From contig DATEMU010000011.1 of assembly GCA_035275405.1 (NCBI GenBank), positions 62,001 to 126,000 on the forward strand: a DNA stretch of 64,000 nucleotides, read 5' to 3'. The translations under genes were made by a program, and so were the position numbers. Below the pieces are notes generated by a model. That model worked only from the letters and a program-made list of their open reading frames with translations. It was not told the origin of the DNA and searched no databases. Source of the stretch: Phycisphaerae bacterium (GTDB lineage: Bacteria > Planctomycetota > Phycisphaerae > UBA1845 > UTPLA1). Below are positions 16,248-24,817 of this stretch, in pieces (the first letter of the stretch is position 1; each line of letters starts with the position of its first letter).

Positions 16248-16267
16248 GGCGGGCAGGGACGCCCGCC
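16248..16267. repeat. GGCGGGC-AGGGAC-GCCCGCC hairpin
   Basis: A 7-bp stem with a 6-nt loop between the ATP-grasp and alpha-E genes, one of three similar intergenic stems (also 5944-5960 and 17822-17838). Inside an operon it may stabilise or attenuate the downstream message. Confidence 0.5.
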
Positions 16268-16280
16268 CCACTTATTGTTG

Positions 16281-17735
16281 TTAATCATGGAGCACCCACG
16301 TGTCTTTGCTTCCCCCGCCTTGGGAGGAGTTTACGACGAGCGATCCTTTGCGGAGCGCGACTCTGGTGAGACCGCCGGGAATGATGCGCGCCCGCTCGCC
16401 GAAGAGGATGTAGATGCGCAGGTCTATATGCCGCGGCTCGATATTGCCCTCGAGGAAGCAGGGCGCGACCGAGAGCGAGAGCGTTGGCTGGGCGATGTAG
16501 TTGCGCGGATTGGCCATAATCTTTTCGCGGAACTCTTCCTGCTGGGCCTTGGTCGAGTGCGGGCCGATCAACATTCCGTAGCCGCCGGACTCGCCGACAG
16601 CCTTGACCACGAGCTTGTCCAGATTCTTCAGCGTGTGGTCGCGCTCGGCGGGGCGCGTCATCAAATACGTCTCGACGTTGTCTACGATGGGGTCCTGTTT
16701 CAGGTAATAGCGAATGATCTCCGGGACGTAGGCGTACATGGCCTTGTCGTCGGCGACGCCGGTGCCGGGGGCGTTGGCCAACGTGATGTTGCCGGCGCGA
16801 TAGGCGTTCATCAGACCTGGCACGCCGAGCATGGAGTCTTCGCGAAAGGCGATGGGGTCGATGAAGTCGTCGTCAATGCGGCGATAGATGACATGCACGC
16901 GGCGGAGACCGGCGGTGGTGCGCTCGTAAACGACATTGTCGTGGACGACGAGATCCTGGCCTTGCACGAGGGGGATGCCCATCTGCCGGGCGAGGAAGGC
17001 GTGCTCGAAGTAGGCGGAGTTGTAGATGCCCGGCGTCAGCAGGACGATCCGAGCGCCGGCCTGCGAGACGGGGGCGACTTCGCGGAGGCAGGCGAGCAAC
17101 TCCTGGCCGTAATGATCGATGGGGCGGACGTCGTAGTCGCGGAAAATGTTGGGGAAGACGCGCTTCATCACCTGGCGGTTGGAGAGCATGTAAGACACGC
17201 CGCTGGGCACGCGGAGGTTGTCTTCCAACACGGCGAAACGACCGTCGGGCGTCCGAACAAGGTCGGTGCCGACGACGGTCAGGTACGCTCTGCGTGGCGG
17301 GTCGATGCCGCGCATCTCGCGGCGGTAGTGCTTGCAGCTATAGACGAGTTCGGCGGGGATGATGCCGTCGGCGACGATCTTCGCGTCGTGGTAGAGGTCG
17401 TGAAGGAAGAGATTCAGCGCCGTAATCCGCTGGGCCATGCCGCGCTCAAGAACATCCCACTCGGCGGCGGTCACGATCCGCGGCAGGACGTCGTAGGGGA
17501 AGATGCGCTCGGTGCCGCTGGTTTCGCCGTAAACGGTGAAGGTGATGCCCTGCTGGAGGAAGGAGAGGTCGGCGGCCTGCTGGCGGCGCTGGATTTCCTC
17601 GGCGCCGAGTTCTGTTAAGCGGTCCTGAAGGATGCGGTAGTGCGACCGCGCGGTCGTGCCGGATTCATACGCCTCGTTATAGGGAGCGGCGAGGGAATGC
17701 GCAGTTGCAGTGTTTTCGACAGCCTGTGGCGTCAT
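16281..17735 (-). CDS. Circularly permuted type 2 ATP-grasp protein (amidoligase-like)
   Basis: About 484 residues. Characteristic stretches are GITFTVYGE near the N-terminus, [50 protein letters not shown] with the acidic ATP/Mg ligands, [15 protein letters not shown] and [13 protein letters not shown]. The family has its ATP-grasp subdomains in swapped order and is predicted to form peptide or isopeptide bonds. A TTG start at 17804 would add 23 residues lacking family features, so I chose the ATG at 17735. With the alpha-E and transglutaminase genes it forms a known conserved triad proposed to make and trim a small peptide. Confidence 0.92.
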   Translation of the reverse strand: MTPQAVENTATAHSLAAPYNEAYESGTTARSHYRILQDRLTELGAEEIQRRQQAADLSFLQQGITFTVYGETSGTERIFPYDVLPRIVTAAEWDVLERGMAQRITALNLFLHDLYHDAKIVADGIIPAELVYSCKHYRREMRGIDPPRRAYLTVVGTDLVRTPDGRFAVLEDNLRVPSGVSYMLSNRQVMKRVFPNIFRDYDVRPIDHYGQELLACLREVAPVSQAGARIVLLTPGIYNSAYFEHAFLARQMGIPLVQGQDLVVHDNVVYERTTAGLRRVHVIYRRIDDDFIDPIAFREDSMLGVPGLMNAYRAGNITLANAPGTGVADDKAMYAYVPEIIRYYLKQDPIVDNVETYLMTRPAERDHTLKNLDKLVVKAVGESGGYGMLIGPHSTKAQQEEFREKIMANPRNYIAQPTLSLSVAPCFLEGNIEPRHIDLRIYILFGERARIIPGGLTRVALRKGSLVVNSSQGGGSKDTWVLHD

Positions 17736-17821
17736 GGCGAGGCTCGAACCTAGGTTGCTTCTTTCAGCTTGGACTGGCGGAATCAGTATAAGGGAAAGCG
17801 CCAAATCCCCAAACCAGAAAC

Positions 17822-17838
17822 GGCGGGCTGAGCCCGCC
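17822..17838. repeat. GGCGGGC-TGA-GCCCGCC hairpin at the histidine kinase stop codon
   Basis: A 7-bp stem with loop TGA. The flanking CTA (17839-17841) is, on the minus strand, the TAG stop of the histidine kinase, so the gene ends at the edge of this dispersed palindrome. Confidence 0.5.
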
Positions 17839-18672
17839 CTACGAGACGGGAAGGGTCAGGGTGAAGGTCGCGCCCTGGCCGGGCCGGGAGGCGACGCTAA
17901 TGGTGCCGCCGAGGTCAGTCATGAGCTGCTTGCAGACGAAGAGGCCGAGTCCGACGCCGCCGCGGTCGAGTTCGGCCTCGTGGCGCTTGGTGGAGAAGAA
18001 GGGCTCGAAGATTTTGTCGAGATCGGCGGGCTTGATGCCTGGGCCGGTGTCGGCAACGGTGAGTTCAACGGTGTCGCCGGCGCGTTGTGCGGAGATCGAA
18101 AGGCGACCGGGGCGGCCGAGCATGGCCTGGCGGGCGTTGAGGAGGAGGTTGAAGAGGACCTGGCGGAGCGTCGGCGCGTGGAAGCAGGCTTGCGTTTCGG
18201 GCGGAACATTGACGGTCAGGGTGATGTCGTCCTTGGCGAGGTCGCGGGCGAGGCAGGAAACGGCGTCGTTGATGACGGGGATTAAGGGGTTATACGGGGA
18301 AGGGATTAAGGGATTAAGGGATTGAGGGATCAAGGGAGACGAGGCGGCGTCGGTCGCCATGCTGAGGATCTTGGGGCAGAGTTCGGCGAGGCGCTGCGCG
18401 GCGGCCAATGTTTTTTCGAGGGCCGTGCGCGCGAGTTGCGGGTCGTCGCGCTGGAGTGCGTATTGAGAGTAGCTGACGACTGGGGCGAGCATATTGTTGA
18501 ACTCGTGCGCGAGGATGGCCGAGAGCGTGCCGAGAGACGCGAGGCGCTGGAGCTGCGTCACTTGTTCGCGAAGGTCGGCGAACTGGCGCTCCAGGCCGGC
18601 GAGTTGTTGCTGGACGTCGAGGTCGGCGTTGACAATTTCAGCGGGTGGAACTGCACGATCGTCTTGAGTCAT
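17839..18672 (-). CDS. Soluble sensor histidine kinase
   Basis: A cytosolic kinase of ~277 residues from the ATG at 18672 ([12 protein letters not shown]); the frame is open further up to 18786, but that part is Cys-rich and unlike a domain. A coiled coil ([22 protein letters not shown]) leads into the H-box [15 protein letters not shown], then the ATP-binding domain with N box [11 protein letters not shown]1 DTGPGI and G2 GVGLGLF. Between the two domains lies an odd segment ([15 protein letters not shown]) encoded by tandem 8-nt repeats. No sensor or membrane segment is visible, so input likely comes from a partner. No response regulator lies in the window. It precedes the ATP-grasp gene by ~100 nt. 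Confidence 0.87.
   Translation of the reverse strand: MTQDDRAVPPAEIVNADLDVQQQLAGLERQFADLREQVTQLQRLASLGTLSAILAHEFNNMLAPVVSYSQYALQRDDPQLARTALEKTLAAAQRLAELCPKILSMATDAASSPLIPQSLNPLIPSPYNPLIPVINDAVSCLARDLAKDDITLTVNVPPETQACFHAPTLRQVLFNLLLNARQAMLGRPGRLSISAQRAGDTVELTVADTGPGIKPADLDKIFEPFFSTKRHEAELDRGGVGLGLFVCKQLMTDLGGTISVASRPGQGATFTLTLPVS
18276..18336. repeat. Octamer tandem repeat inside the histidine kinase gene
   Basis: GGATTAAG-type octamers (GGATTAAG twice, then GGATTGAG and GGATCAAG, plus earlier degenerate copies) run through coding sequence. Three octamers equal eight codons, so the reading frame survives. They encode the repetitive Pro/Leu/Ile stretch between the dimerisation and ATP-binding domains. 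Confidence 0.7.
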
Positions 18673-18992
18673 GGCTTCGTCGGAGATATCGGCAGAAACG
18701 TTGAATGGGCGAAACGAAGAGGCGAATCCGCAGATGGCGCAGAATGCGCAGACGTGGAGAAGAAAGGCGCAAACGCACGGCGGCACGAAGGATTGAAGGA
18801 TTGCTGGTAGTGGTGTGTGGCTGAGTAGGATCGGCAGAAGATGCGCGGAGGCCTTCAGATACTCTATAGAAGCTCCAAAGGGCGGTCAAAAGCGTTGATT
18901 TTGCGGGCGGAAATAGTGTAGGATGGTGGAGTTGAGGGGAGCGGCGTTCGCCGCATCCCTGGGCGGTCCTTTCGCATTGTGAGGAGCGAGAA
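18673..18992. promoter_or_regulatory. Divergent intergenic region with a possible plus-strand promoter
   Basis: The ~320 nt between the histidine kinase and the first beta-helix gene holds no convincing gene. On the plus strand TTGATT (18895-18900) and TAGGAT (18919-18924) are spaced by 18 nt and could be a vegetative promoter for the four-gene exported cluster; a GAGGAG ribosome binding site precedes the ATG at 18993. The 5' side may contain the kinase N-terminus if the longer frame is used. A GAAGGATT duplication lies near 18785. Confidence 0.35.
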
Positions 18993-20060
18993 ATGAAGCG
19001 TTTCCCAATGGCGGCCGTTTGTGTTTTGACCATCGCGACGGGGTTGTGGATTGCCCATGCAGGCGATCTCAATCCGCCCGTTGGGCCGGTCGCGCCGACG
19101 ATGAAGACGTTGGCGGAAGTCGAGCCGCGGATCGCGATCAATGCGACCAACACGCCCGGCGATGCCGACAGCCTCTTCAATATTTCCCAGCGCGGCTCGT
19201 ATTACCTCACCGGCAACATCACCGGCGTCGCCGGCAAGCACGGCATCGAGATCGCCGCCGGCGGCGTCACTCTCGACCTCAACGGCTTTGACCTCGTGGG
19301 CGTCGCCGGGATGGGGCCCTTCGACGGAGTGAGCGTTACCGTGGTCGGCCTGACAAACGTCGCGGTGGTCAACGGCTCAGTTCGCAATTGGGGTCATACT
19401 GGCATCGATATCTTTCTGGCGAGCAACTCCCGCGTGGCCGACGTGCTCGCCAGCGGCAACGCCGGCAATGGCATCAGCGCCGGCAGCGTCTGCACGGTCA
19501 CCAACTGCTCGGCGTACCTCAACACCGGCCATGGCTTTATCACCGGTAACGGCTGCACGGTTTCGAACTGCTCGGCATACACCAACACCGGCAACGGCAT
19601 CAGCACCAACGGCGGCTGTACGGTGTCGAACTGCTCGGTGTTCCTCAATACCGCCAGCGGCATTACCACCTCCTCCGGCTGCACGGTCGCCGACTGTATC
19701 GCCCGGGCAAATACTCTCGACGGCATCGTGTGCGGATCCGCTTGCGTGATCCGCGGCAACACCTGCTCATCCAACGGCAGTGGCGGCGACGGCGCGGGCA
19801 TCCACGCCTTCGGCACCGACGGCGACAACCGCATCGAAGGCAACAACTGCACCGATGCCGACCGCGGTATCGACGTGGACTTCGCCGGCAACCTCATCAT
19901 CAAGAACACCTGTTCGGGGAACACAACGAATTGGGACGTCGCCATCGGGAACGCCGTCGCGCCCATTGTGGCGGCCACGACCAACGGGGCCGCCATTGGC
20001 GGCAACACTTACGCAGGCAGTCTTGGGTCGACCGACCCTAACGCGAATTTTACGTATTGA
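18993..20060 (+). CDS. Exported right-handed beta-helix protein, tandem paralog 1
   Basis: A 355-residue protein with a signal peptide (residues 1-23, cleavage after AHA), then a module shared with the next two genes: GDLNPPVGPVAPT, EVEPRIAINATNTPGDADS, GSYYLTGNITGV. The remainder is a series of ~20-residue beta-helix coils with Asn/Cys ladders (GNGCTVSNCSAYTNTGNGIS and variants) ending PNANFTY. The fold resembles pectate lyase-like Beta_helix/NosD proteins, but no catalytic carbohydrate-lyase residues can be assigned. It is first of four plus-strand exported genes with short gaps and good ribosome binding sites. Confidence 0.88.
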   Translation: MKRFPMAAVCVLTIATGLWIAHAGDLNPPVGPVAPTMKTLAEVEPRIAINATNTPGDADSLFNISQRGSYYLTGNITGVAGKHGIEIAAGGVTLDLNGFDLVGVAGMGPFDGVSVTVVGLTNVAVVNGSVRNWGHTGIDIFLASNSRVADVLASGNAGNGISAGSVCTVTNCSAYLNTGHGFITGNGCTVSNCSAYTNTGNGISTNGGCTVSNCSVFLNTASGITTSSGCTVADCIARANTLDGIVCGSACVIRGNTCSSNGSGGDGAGIHAFGTDGDNRIEGNNCTDADRGIDVDFAGNLIIKNTCSGNTTNWDVAIGNAVAPIVAATTNGAAIGGNTYAGSLGSTDPNANFTY

Positions 20061-20093
20061 GGACAGCAGATCAGTGGGAGGAAGGAAGTATCC

Positions 20094-21305
20094 ATGCAGC
20101 GAAAGTCAGGGATGTTCAAGCTGGTTCTACTCATCGGACTCGCCGCAGGGGGCGTTATTGCCGTCGCTGGCAACCTCAACCCGCCGGCCGGGCTGGTCGC
20201 GCCGACGCATAAGACGCTGACGGACGTCGAACCGCGGGTCGCGATCAATGCGACGAATACTCCGGGCGATGCCGACAGCGTGTTCAGGATCACGCAGGCC
20301 GGCTCGTACTACCTGACGGGGAATATTGCTGGCGTGGCGGCGAAGTCGTGCATTGAAGTGGAAGTCGTCGCGCCCGGTGCGGTCTCGATCGACTTGGCAG
20401 GGTTTCAGATCATTGGAACCGGCGCGTCGCTGCCCGGGGTATTCGTCGCGGAAGGCGGCGGAAACGTCACGCCAATCACGATTCGCAACGGCCGCATCCA
20501 CGGCGGCAATTACGCCATCCGCGCCCTGGCCGCGACATCGAGCGTCGTCGAGAACGTACATGTGACCGGCAGCACGATCGGCATCCTGTGCGGCGCGAAC
20601 GCGCTGGTGCGGGGGTGCACGGTGCGGGGCGTCGGCTCCACCGCGGGCATCATGGTCGGGGGCAATTCCATCGTGGAGCACTGCATCTCTGAAAGCAACA
20701 GCGGTGATGGCATTCGCACCGACCGCTCGTGCATCGTGCGCGACTGCGTCTCCAACAACAACACGGGCAACGGGATTACGCCGTTTTTCGCCGATCGGCT
20801 CACGGTCGAGCGGTGCGTATGCACGGGCAACGGGGGCAACGGCGTCCAGGTGGATGACTACGGCGCGGTGCGGCAATGCACCGCCGCCGGCAACACCCTC
20901 GACGGCATCGAGGCGCAGGACGGCGGCACTATTACCGATTGCAGCGCAACTCAAAACGGACAGGATGGCATCGAGGTTTCGGACCGTTGCCACGTCGTGG
21001 GCAACACCTGCGACGGCAATGGCGCGAGCAGCGTCGCCGCGGGCATTCAGGCCACCGGCTCGGACAGCCGGATCGAAGGGAACTTCTGCAGCAACGCGGA
21101 CAAGGGCATCGACGTGGATGGCGCCGGCAACATCATCGTGCGGAATACCTGCACGGGAAACACGACGAACAATTGGGAGTTTGTCGCCAACAACGTCTTC
21201 GGTCCGATCGTCGATCGGACGGCGCCGGCCAGCCCGGCGGTGGCGGGGAATACCGCGGTGGACAGCACGGCGACCACCCATCCGAACGCGAACTTTACGT
21301 ATTGA
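20094..21305 (+). CDS. Exported right-handed beta-helix protein, tandem paralog 2
   Basis: A 403-residue paralog of the preceding protein, starting 33 nt after it with the strong ribosome binding site GGGAGGAAGG. The signal peptide (~25 residues, ending GVIAVAG) is followed by the shared module NLNPPAGLVAPTHKTLTDVE, RVAINATNTPGDAD, AGSYYLTGNI. The beta-helix coils are longer and more divergent here (for example CTGNGGNGVQVDDYGAVRQC), and the ending HPNANFTY is conserved with paralog 1. It likely arose by tandem duplication. No enzymatic function is recognised; a cell-surface or matrix role is inferred. Confidence 0.88.
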   Translation: MQRKSGMFKLVLLIGLAAGGVIAVAGNLNPPAGLVAPTHKTLTDVEPRVAINATNTPGDADSVFRITQAGSYYLTGNIAGVAAKSCIEVEVVAPGAVSIDLAGFQIIGTGASLPGVFVAEGGGNVTPITIRNGRIHGGNYAIRALAATSSVVENVHVTGSTIGILCGANALVRGCTVRGVGSTAGIMVGGNSIVEHCISESNSGDGIRTDRSCIVRDCVSNNNTGNGITPFFADRLTVERCVCTGNGGNGVQVDDYGAVRQCTAAGNTLDGIEAQDGGTITDCSATQNGQDGIEVSDRCHVVGNTCDGNGASSVAAGIQATGSDSRIEGNFCSNADKGIDVDGAGNIIVRNTCTGNTTNNWEFVANNVFGPIVDRTAPASPAVAGNTAVDSTATTHPNANFTY

Positions 21306-21342
21306 AGCATGCATCAACAGGAAAGGGAGAGGGGAAGTATTT

Positions 21343-22455
21343 ATGGAGCGGAAAACACAAATCTTGGCTGCACTCATTGTGGCGGCTATCAGCGGCGGCG
21401 CCCTCGCGGGCGACCTGAACCCGCCGGCCGGCGCGGTCGCGCCGACGCACAAAACGTTGACGGAGGTCGAGCCGCGGATTGCCGTCAATGCGACAAACAC
21501 GCCGGCCGACACCAACAGCATCTACCGGATCACGCAACCGGGGTCGTATTACCTGACCGGTAACATCACCGGGGTGAGTGCGAAGAACGGCATAAAGTTC
21601 GCGGCAAGCGGCGTGACGCTGGACCTCATGGGTTTTGAGATCGTGGGAGTGGCCGGTTCGTTGGATGGTATTCTGGTTTCCGGCAATCGGACCAACATCT
21701 CGGTGGCCAATGGCACCGTCAGAGGTTGGGGCGGAGACGGGATCGACGCCGCGACGGCGACGGTCGCCGGGCTGGAGCGCTTGAAGTCGTATCAAAACGG
21801 GGGTATCGGAATTAAACTCGGCGGGAACGGGATGATTGTGGAATGCACCGGTCACCTGAATACCGGCGCGGGAATCTCCACAACCGCGGGAACGCTGCTG
21901 GATCGGTGCGTGGCAACGTCCAATACCGGTTCAGGAATCATCGCCTCGGAGGGGAGCGTGGTGGCGAAGTGCGTGGCGCGAGGGAATTCTGCGCATGGGA
22001 TCGACGTCACCAATCACACGCTGGTGGAGGGGTGCATCGTCACGCTAAACGGGACCGGTGGGACCAACGCGGGCATCCATGTGAACGGCAGCGGCAATCG
22101 CATCGACGGGAATCATGTGTCGAACAGCGACAGCCGAGGAATTCGCGTGGCCGCGGCGGGCAATGTGATCGTGCGCAACAGCGTGAGAAGCAGCACGGTG
22201 CAGGCGTATGACATTGCGGCAGGCAACGATTATGCACAGATCCTGACCTTACCGGGAGCCGGATTCACGAGCAGCGTGGCGTGGGCGAATTTTTCCGATC
22301 AAGCGCCGACTTGCGTGGATGGGATTCAAAATGGCAGCGAGACGGGCGTGGATTGCGGAGGCGGAACGTGTCCGCCGTGCGGGGCGGGCCAGGGATGTCT
22401 GGCCGGCAGCGATTGCGTGAGCGGAATATGTTCCGGCGGGATTTGCCAACCCTAG
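21343..22455 (+). CDS. Exported beta-helix protein, tandem paralog 3, with Cys-rich tail
   Basis: A 370-residue paralog starting at the ATG at 21343 (MERKTQILAALIVAAISGG). The upstream extension of this frame overlaps paralog 2 and is not coding. The same N-terminal module (GDLNPPAGAVAPTHKTLTEV, RIAVNATNTPADTNS, PGSYYLTGNITGV) precedes shorter beta-helix coils. Unlike its neighbours it ends in a Cys-rich segment, CVDGIQNGSETGVDCGGGTC and CGAGQGCLAGSDCVSGIC, a motif seen in exported proteins of myxobacteria and planctomycetes, probably disulfide-bonded. Swapping of the C-terminus suggests modular evolution in this array. Confidence 0.86.
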   Translation: MERKTQILAALIVAAISGGALAGDLNPPAGAVAPTHKTLTEVEPRIAVNATNTPADTNSIYRITQPGSYYLTGNITGVSAKNGIKFAASGVTLDLMGFEIVGVAGSLDGILVSGNRTNISVANGTVRGWGGDGIDAATATVAGLERLKSYQNGGIGIKLGGNGMIVECTGHLNTGAGISTTAGTLLDRCVATSNTGSGIIASEGSVVAKCVARGNSAHGIDVTNHTLVEGCIVTLNGTGGTNAGIHVNGSGNRIDGNHVSNSDSRGIRVAAAGNVIVRNSVRSSTVQAYDIAAGNDYAQILTLPGAGFTSSVAWANFSDQAPTCVDGIQNGSETGVDCGGGTCPPCGAGQGCLAGSDCVSGICSGGICQP

Positions 22456-22545
22456 CCAACGGCACCACGAGGGTCGGGTTCGAATGAATTGTTTGAGACG
22501 GGAAGATGCAGAATTACGCGTATTCTCTTAAGGGAGGGTCCGATC

Positions 22546-23262
22546 ATGAATCGCACAGTACAATTGAGCGTGGCGGTCCTCGGCTTGGCCGGCGGGCTGG
22601 CGCTCGCGCAGTCAAACATCGACAACTCTGTCCCCGATAAGTACGGCTGGGGCGAGAACATCGGCTGGACGAACTGGCGCGACGCAAATGGATCGCTCCA
22701 GGGCGTCAACGTTGGCGGCCTCATCCTCTCCGGCTTCACCTGGGGCGAGAACATTGGCTGGATCAACGTCGGCGACGGGACGCCGACCACGCCGCCTTTC
22801 TATGCCAATGTCGACGGGACCGACTTCGGCGTGAACATTGATCCGGACGGCGACCTGCACGGGTACGCGTGGGGCGAGAACGTCGGGTGGATCAATTTCG
22901 ACGGCGGCGCGCTGGCGACGCCGGCACAACCGGCGCGGATCATCTGCGCCAGCCCGCCGGGGATGCCGCTGGCGAGGCTGACCGGGTACGTGTGGGGCGA
23001 GAACGTCGGATGGCTCAACCTCGATGTCGTCGACGCGGGCAAGTTCGTGGCGGTCGAACTGACATCTACGCCGCTGGCGTGCGATCTGAACCACGACGGC
23101 CTTCCCAACGGCGGCGACGTGCAGGCCTTTACCAGTCTGGTGCTATTGGGCGGCGCGGATTGGACGGATGTCTGCTCGGGCGACCAGGAGATCGTGCCGG
23201 ATGGAATGCTCGATTTCGATGACGTTGATCCGTTTGTAACCTGCCTGCTGACGCAGCCGTAG
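22546..23262 (+). CDS. Exported WGENxGW-repeat protein with dockerin-like C-terminus
   Basis: A 238-residue protein. The ATG at 22546 with AAGGGAGGG upstream is preferred over an earlier ATG at 22489. A signal peptide (MNRTVQLSVAVLGLAGGLALA) is followed by four copies of a W-G-E-N-[IV]-G-W motif (YGWGENIGWTNW, FTWGENIGWINV, YAWGENVGWINF, YVWGENVGWLNL) at ~35-50 residue intervals. The C-terminal ~60 residues resemble a dockerin pair (CDLNHDGLPNGGDVQAF, PDGMLDFDDVDPFVTCLL). It ends the four-gene plus-strand exported cluster and converges with the hydrolase gene 40 nt away. The function of the Trp-rich repeat is unknown. Confidence 0.85.
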   Translation: MNRTVQLSVAVLGLAGGLALAQSNIDNSVPDKYGWGENIGWTNWRDANGSLQGVNVGGLILSGFTWGENIGWINVGDGTPTTPPFYANVDGTDFGVNIDPDGDLHGYAWGENVGWINFDGGALATPAQPARIICASPPGMPLARLTGYVWGENVGWLNLDVVDAGKFVAVELTSTPLACDLNHDGLPNGGDVQAFTSLVLLGGADWTDVCSGDQEIVPDGMLDFDDVDPFVTCLLTQP

Positions 23263-23302
23263 GGCCGGCGGGACACTTCCCAATCCGCGGGACCGTTGCC
23301 CA

Positions 23303-24127
23303 TTAACTGCTCCGTCGCCAATTCGGATGCACGTTCTGCGGGCCTTCCTGGAGCACGATGGGCGCGATGTGATCGCGGACGAAGCGCGGCTGTGTGGTGT
23401 CGGTGTGACCGCCCCAATCGCCTTCCGCTTCAAAGGAGGCTCGCCAAGCGATATTGGTGATCTTTGAGTAAAGGCGGCGCGTCGACTGCGAGGCGCCCGG
23501 CGGGACGACGAAGCCGTGCAGACCGGCCGAGGGAATTTCACCGGCTTCGCGGTCGGCGGTCCCGGCCATGGGGACGGCGAAGTTCAGGACGGCATCGTTG
23601 TCCGAGGTGAAGACGTACAGTCGGCCGGACACATGCTGCAGTGCATTGGTCAGGTCATAGTCGTCACCGATGGATGCCCCCAGAAGTACGACGTTGTCCA
23701 CGCGGCAGTCGGCGGGGAGGGCCTCCAACGTATAGACGGCGACGGCGGTCCCGGCGGAAAGACCCATGAGCGTAATCGGAGCGTCGGGATAGGATCGGCG
23801 GGCTTCGCGGATCATGACGGCGACTTCACCGGCCTTTTGCCGCTTGTATTCGTTGCTGGCGACCTGATCGGCGAAGACGCCCATGCCGGTCTCCCATTTC
23901 GGCTCGACAAACTGGCCGTCGAACTTTGCCATCTCCAGGCCGGCCTTCACGCCGCGACCCCAGTTGCTGATGACGCCGCCGCCGCCGGCGCCGTCGAGGT
24001 AGTAGACGTCGCCGTGAGTGGATGCCACCGTTTGTGACGGGGACATCTCGCTGCAGCCGGCCCCCGATATCGCAGTGAGGAGCAACGCCGAGAGATTGAG
24101 AATACATCGATTTTTGATGCTGTACAT
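23303..24127 (-). CDS. Lipoprotein alpha/beta hydrolase
   Basis: About 274 residues, last gene of the nine-gene minus-strand cluster. The signal peptide ends in a lipobox (ISGAGC). The alpha/beta-hydrolase elbow is GLSAG (Ser nucleophile in ITLMGLSAGTAVAVY), preceded by a glycine-rich DGAGGGGVISNWG loop; DNDAVLNF is a candidate acid-bearing region and LHGF or GGHTDT a candidate His region. An esterase- or lipase-like role in the cell envelope is inferred. The ATG at 24127 has AAAGGT upstream; ATGs at 24142 and 24154 are alternatives. Confidence 0.8.
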   Translation of the reverse strand: MYSIKNRCILNLSALLLTAISGAGCSEMSPSQTVASTHGDVYYLDGAGGGGVISNWGRGVKAGLEMAKFDGQFVEPKWETGMGVFADQVASNEYKRQKAGEVAVMIREARRSYPDAPITLMGLSAGTAVAVYTLEALPADCRVDNVVLLGASIGDDYDLTNALQHVSGRLYVFTSDNDAVLNFAVPMAGTADREAGEIPSAGLHGFVVPPGASQSTRRLYSKITNIAWRASFEAEGDWGGHTDTTQPRFVRDHIAPIVLQEGPQNVHPNWRRSS

Positions 24128-24190
24128 CGGTCGACCTTTCATATTCCTGATCACTTGCTATTGAAGCGGAATCACGTGGGGGAAAAAGTC

Positions 24191-24790
24191 TTACTGCTCC
24201 GCCTTGCCGCCGACCTCGGCGAACTTGACCTTGTCGCAAAGGCCACCGGTGTCGTAGTGGACGACGCAGTAGTGGGGGCTCGGAAGCTCCTTGATCAGCC
24301 GGGCGTCGTAGAGCTGAACGAGCTGTCCCGTCGATTGGCTGCGCAGTCCCATGAGGGGATCGCCCATCTTGAGGTCGGCTTCACATTCGGCGGCAGATTT
24401 TCCTTTGAGTTTTTCGTGATAGATCAGGGCCAAGGCGATATCGACCTTGCCGGAGTCCATCTTGACTTTTTCGATGAGGACGATGCGGTCGTCGGCGACT
24501 TCGACAACATAACGCTGGCTATTCAGGACATCCATGGGGACGGGATAAGCGCGCCACTGTCGGGAGCTGTTCACATCCGCGAAGACGTCAATCGGCTGGC
24601 CGAGGACCTCGTCGGCCTTTGCCGCGTTCCTGCCCAGGAGTTGTTCGCCGAGCTTGTCGGCTTCTGCGTCGTCGACCACCTTACCGACTACGTGGATGCC
24701 GATTTTGACGGCGGAAGTGACCGGGTTGCAGCCCGAGGCAAGCATCGCTGCCAGCAGCAGAGGTGTGGATGCAAAGTACTTTAACATCAT
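24191..24790 (-). CDS. Lipoprotein of unknown function
   Basis: About 199 residues beginning MMLKYFASTPLLLAAMLASG, with lipobox LASGC. The mature part has no motif I recognise: a helical segment (DDAEADKLGEQLLGRNAAKA), then mixed strands (RYVVEVADDRIVLIEKVKMD) and two Cys near the C-terminus (HYCVVHYDTGGLCDKVKF). The ATG at 24790 has GAGGG about 5 nt upstream and is preferred over a longer frame from 24817 that reaches into the channel gene's end. It is the eighth gene of the cluster, 27 nt after the channel and 63 nt before the hydrolase. Confidence 0.75.
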   Translation of the reverse strand: MMLKYFASTPLLLAAMLASGCNPVTSAVKIGIHVVGKVVDDAEADKLGEQLLGRNAAKADEVLGQPIDVFADVNSSRQWRAYPVPMDVLNSQRYVVEVADDRIVLIEKVKMDSGKVDIALALIYHEKLKGKSAAECEADLKMGDPLMGLRSQSTGQLVQLYDARLIKELPSPHYCVVHYDTGGLCDKVKFAEVGGKAEQ

Positions 24791-24817
24791 AAGACCCTCA
24801 CATTGAAAAAGGACCAA

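Noticed and set aside
20704..22455. A 583-codon plus-strand frame starting inside paralog 2
   Set aside because: The part before 21343 overlaps paralog 2 in another frame and has the biased composition of a shadow; the signal peptide and family start lie at 21343.
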